Origin: an uncultured Chitinophagaceae bacterium
Lineage (GTDB): Bacteria; Bacteroidota; Bacteroidia; Chitinophagales; Chitinophagaceae
Assembly: GCA_903832075.1 (NCBI GenBank)
Contig: CAILAF010000105.1
Span: 1-7,983, forward strand
Length of the DNA stretch: 7,983 bases
Direction: 5' to 3'
A program made the translations under genes and the position numbers. The notes beneath the pieces are model-generated. The model searched no databases. It was not told the DNA's origin and was given only the letters and a program-made list of their open reading frames with translations. This document shows positions 6,748 through 7,983 of this stretch, in pieces. Within the stretch, counting starts at the first letter, position 1. Each line of letters opens with the position of its first letter.

Positions 6748-6761
6748 GTATTTTGAAATAC
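6748..6761. repeat. Short inverted repeat GTATTT-TG-AAATAC in the 72-bp spacer
   Basis: Perfect 6-bp arms (6748-6753 and 6756-6761) surround a 2-bp centre. The loop is too short for a stable RNA hairpin, so a DNA-binding site is more plausible than a terminator. A TTTG that could serve as a -33 element sits at the centre. In AT-rich DNA this could be chance. Confidence 0.2.
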
Positions 6762-6785
6762 TTGTTGTTGCTTTGAATAAATTTG
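6752..6785 (+). promoter_or_regulatory. Possible promoter of the 4-TM membrane protein gene
   Basis: TAAATTTG (6778-6785) is an exact TAnnTTTG match. A TTTG lies at 6752-6755, but the 22-bp gap is slightly longer than the usual 19-21. Transcription would start only a few bases before the ATG at 6792, giving an almost leaderless message. The gene may instead be read through from 5046, because no terminator is visible after 6719. Confidence 0.25.
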
Positions 6786-6791
6786 TTTGCC

Positions 6792-7262
6792 ATGAGAACA
6801 GCCAAACAGCTATGCATAGCCATATTAGTTATAGTAGCAATTTCTTCACTTATTGGAAGCTATCATTTAATTTCAGATTCCACAGGTTATTCGCTTCGAT
6901 TAAGATTAGATGACTTAAAAGGTTCACCATTTCATGATTACAGTATTCCCGGATGGATAATGTTATTTGCTGTAAGTGGTGTAAGCATATTAACAATTTA
7001 TTTTTCAATTAACCATATAAAAAAGTATCCATTGTGGATGATGGCAGAAGGATTTATCTTAATCATTGTAGTGTTACTTCAATTAATTATTACTGAATTT
7101 AACTTTTTACAATTATTGTATGGATTGTTTGGATTGGCTTTATTATTACTTGGAAATTTAATTCGAAAGAATTTGAATAATCCATCAATTCATCATGTAA
7201 AAATTAATCCTCCACATCCTCAAAAGAAAAGTCATCATCATAAACATAGAAAAAAGCATTAG
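6792..7262 (+). CDS. Small four-TM membrane protein of unknown function with a His/Lys-rich tail
   Basis: The product is 156 aa. Four hydrophobic segments are visible at about 7-27, 52-74, 82-102 and 104-124. Between the first two is a polar loop containing LRLDDLKGSPFHDYSIPGW (about 37-55). I recognise this general pattern (loop with L-x-x-SPF-x-x-x-x-IPG, then three helices) from unnamed membrane proteins common in Bacteroidota, but I know of no function for them. Residues 134-156 form a strongly basic tail with eight His and seven Lys/Arg, ending at the terminator. It could bind metal ions, nucleic acid or phospholipid head groups; this is speculation. The ATG at 6792 was chosen over an in-frame TTG at 6783, which would add only three residues and overlaps a possible -7 element. 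The gene lies 72 bp after the FKBP-fusion gene on the same strand, so the two may be co-transcribed. Confidence 0.75.
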   Translation: MRTAKQLCIAILVIVAISSLIGSYHLISDSTGYSLRLRLDDLKGSPFHDYSIPGWIMLFAVSGVSILTIYFSINHIKKYPLWMMAEGFILIIVVLLQLIITEFNFLQLLYGLFGLALLLLGNLIRKNLNNPSIHHVKINPPHPQKKSHHHKHRKKH

Positions 7263-7288
7263 TTAATTTTTTATTAACTAATGCTTTT
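7252..7288. terminator. Bidirectional intrinsic terminator, perfect 16-bp stem
   Basis: AAAAGCATTAGTTAAT (7252-7267) and its exact reverse complement (7273-7288) flank a loop of five T. The structure lies between two convergent genes. Minus-strand transcripts of the peptidase would end in six U after the stem (complement of A 7250-7255). The plus-strand copy has only four T, partly inside the stem, so it is probably weaker in that direction. The left arm contains the last codons and the TAG stop (7260-7262) of the membrane protein gene. Confidence 0.85.
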
Positions 7289-7299
7289 AAAATTTATTT

Positions 7300-7983
7300 C
7301 TATTTAGCGTTCTTCACATATTTTTCTAACCATTGATTTTGTTCCCAAAGCATGTGTAATAAATTTTCTTTGCCGCGATAGCTGTGTGCTTCATAAGGAA
7401 GAAAAACAAAACGAACAGTTCCGCCATGACCTTTTATTGCATTGAATAATCTTTCGCTGTTGATTGGAAATGTTCCTGAATTATCATCAGCATCACCATG
7501 AATTAATAATATAGGTGTTTTAATTTTATCGGCAAAACTAAACGGACTCATGTCAAAATATAATTTAGGATCTTGCCAATAAGTTCTGTCTTCATTCTGA
7601 AAACCAAATGGCGTAAGCGTTCTGTTATATGCACCACTTCTTGCAATACCGGCTTTAAATAAATTTGTATGTGCCAATAAATTTGCTGTCATAAATGCAC
7701 CATAACTATGTCCGCCAACTGCAACGCGATTCTTATCTCCAACACCTAATTCACTTAATTTATTGATCGCTGCTTCGGCATTTAATTGTAATTGTTCGAT
7801 AAAAGTATCGTTAGGTTTTTTATCATCTTTTGCAACGATCGGCATTTCAGCATTATCCAAAATTGCATATCCCTGCGTTACATAAAATATTGGTGATGCC
7901 CAACTGATTGTTGTAAAGCGATATTGCGAACCACGCACCTGTGCTGCATCTGCGGCCGAATTAAATTCACGCGGATAAGCCCA
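7300..7983 (-). CDS. S9-family serine peptidase, glutamyl endopeptidase-like (S9D), C-terminal part
   Basis: The frame is open from the right edge (first residue Trp, codon 7981-7983) to the TAG at 7300-7302, giving 227 residues of the C-terminal alpha/beta-hydrolase domain. A GTG at 7936-7938 is an internal valine, not the start. The catalytic triad is visible: Ser93 of the fragment in GGHSYGAFM (codon 7705-7707), Asp166 in HGDADDNSG and His200 in YEAHSY. The stretches ARSGAYNRTLTPFGFQNEDR and YFDMSPFSFADKIKTPILLI, together with the opening WAYPREF, closely resemble plant chloroplast glutamyl endopeptidase and its bacterial relatives. These cut peptides after Glu and are usually about 800 aa or more, with an N-terminal beta-propeller. 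In Bacteroidota such enzymes usually carry signal peptides and act outside the cytoplasm; the N terminus is not in this window. The gene is cut by the window edge, with no sign of being broken. A strong terminator follows 12 bp after the stop. Confidence 0.9.
   Translation of the reverse strand, partial: WAYPREFNSAADAAQVRGSQYRFTTISWASPIFYVTQGYAILDNAEMPIVAKDDKKPNDTFIEQLQLNAEAAINKLSELGVGDKNRVAVGGHSYGAFMTANLLAHTNLFKAGIARSGAYNRTLTPFGFQNEDRTYWQDPKLYFDMSPFSFADKIKTPILLIHGDADDNSGTFPINSERLFNAIKGHGGTVRFVFLPYEAHSYRGKENLLHMLWEQNQWLEKYVKNAK

Noticed and set aside
7936..7938. GTG as a start codon for the peptidase gene
   Set aside because: The frame continues upstream to the window edge with conserved residues (WAYPREF), so this GTG encodes an internal valine.
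1..7983. CRISPR array, transposon ends, tRNA or rRNA genes
   Set aside because: I saw no regularly spaced direct repeats, transposase frames, tRNA-like cloverleafs or rRNA signature sequences on either strand.

Overview
The window looks like ordinary chromosomal DNA from an AT-rich member of the Bacteroidota, probably of the Chitinophagales/Sphingobacteriales type. This is inferred from four things: strong AT bias with AT-ending codons; signal peptides ending in -Ala-Gln; start codons without clear Shine-Dalgarno sequences; and matches to the Bacteroidota promoter (TTTG near -33, TAnnTTTG near -7). The protein families also fit, namely DUF5077/DUF3472 secreted proteins, an S9D-like glutamyl endopeptidase and a small 4-TM membrane protein. 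No rRNA, tRNA, CRISPR array, insertion sequence or phage gene is visible.

Layout. Positions 1-161 (+) hold the last 52 codons of a SET-domain protein methyltransferase. A short convergent spacer (162-243) carries an imperfect inverted repeat built on CCCTAAA/TTTAGGG. From 4861 down to 244 on the minus strand runs a compact four-gene operon: a TetR-family repressor, an EmrA/HlyD-type membrane fusion protein, a 14-TM EmrB/QacA-type (DHA2) proton antiporter and a TolC-family outer-membrane protein. Together these form a complete, self-regulated tripartite drug or toxin efflux pump. The divergent spacer (4862-5045) holds the pump promoter, a 20-bp palindromic operator that covers its -33 element, and a candidate promoter for the plus-strand gene.

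On the plus strand, 5046-6719 encodes a secreted three-part protein (DUF5077, DUF3472, and a C-terminal FKBP-type prolyl isomerase). It is followed by a 156-aa four-TM protein of unknown function with a His/Lys-rich tail (6792-7262). A perfect 16-bp hairpin (7252-7288) sits between this gene and the convergent 3' part of an S9-family serine peptidase, closest to glutamyl endopeptidase, which runs off the right edge (7300-7983, minus).

The efflux operon is the only clear functional module: the repressor probably senses a pump substrate and releases the shared promoter. The FKBP fusion, the membrane protein and the peptidase are envelope-related neighbours with no demonstrated link to the pump. 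I found no convincing new multi-gene system. The points most worth a second look are the DUF3472-FKBP fusion, the bacterial SET-domain fragment, the operator/promoter overlap and the intergenic CCCTAAA inverted repeat.
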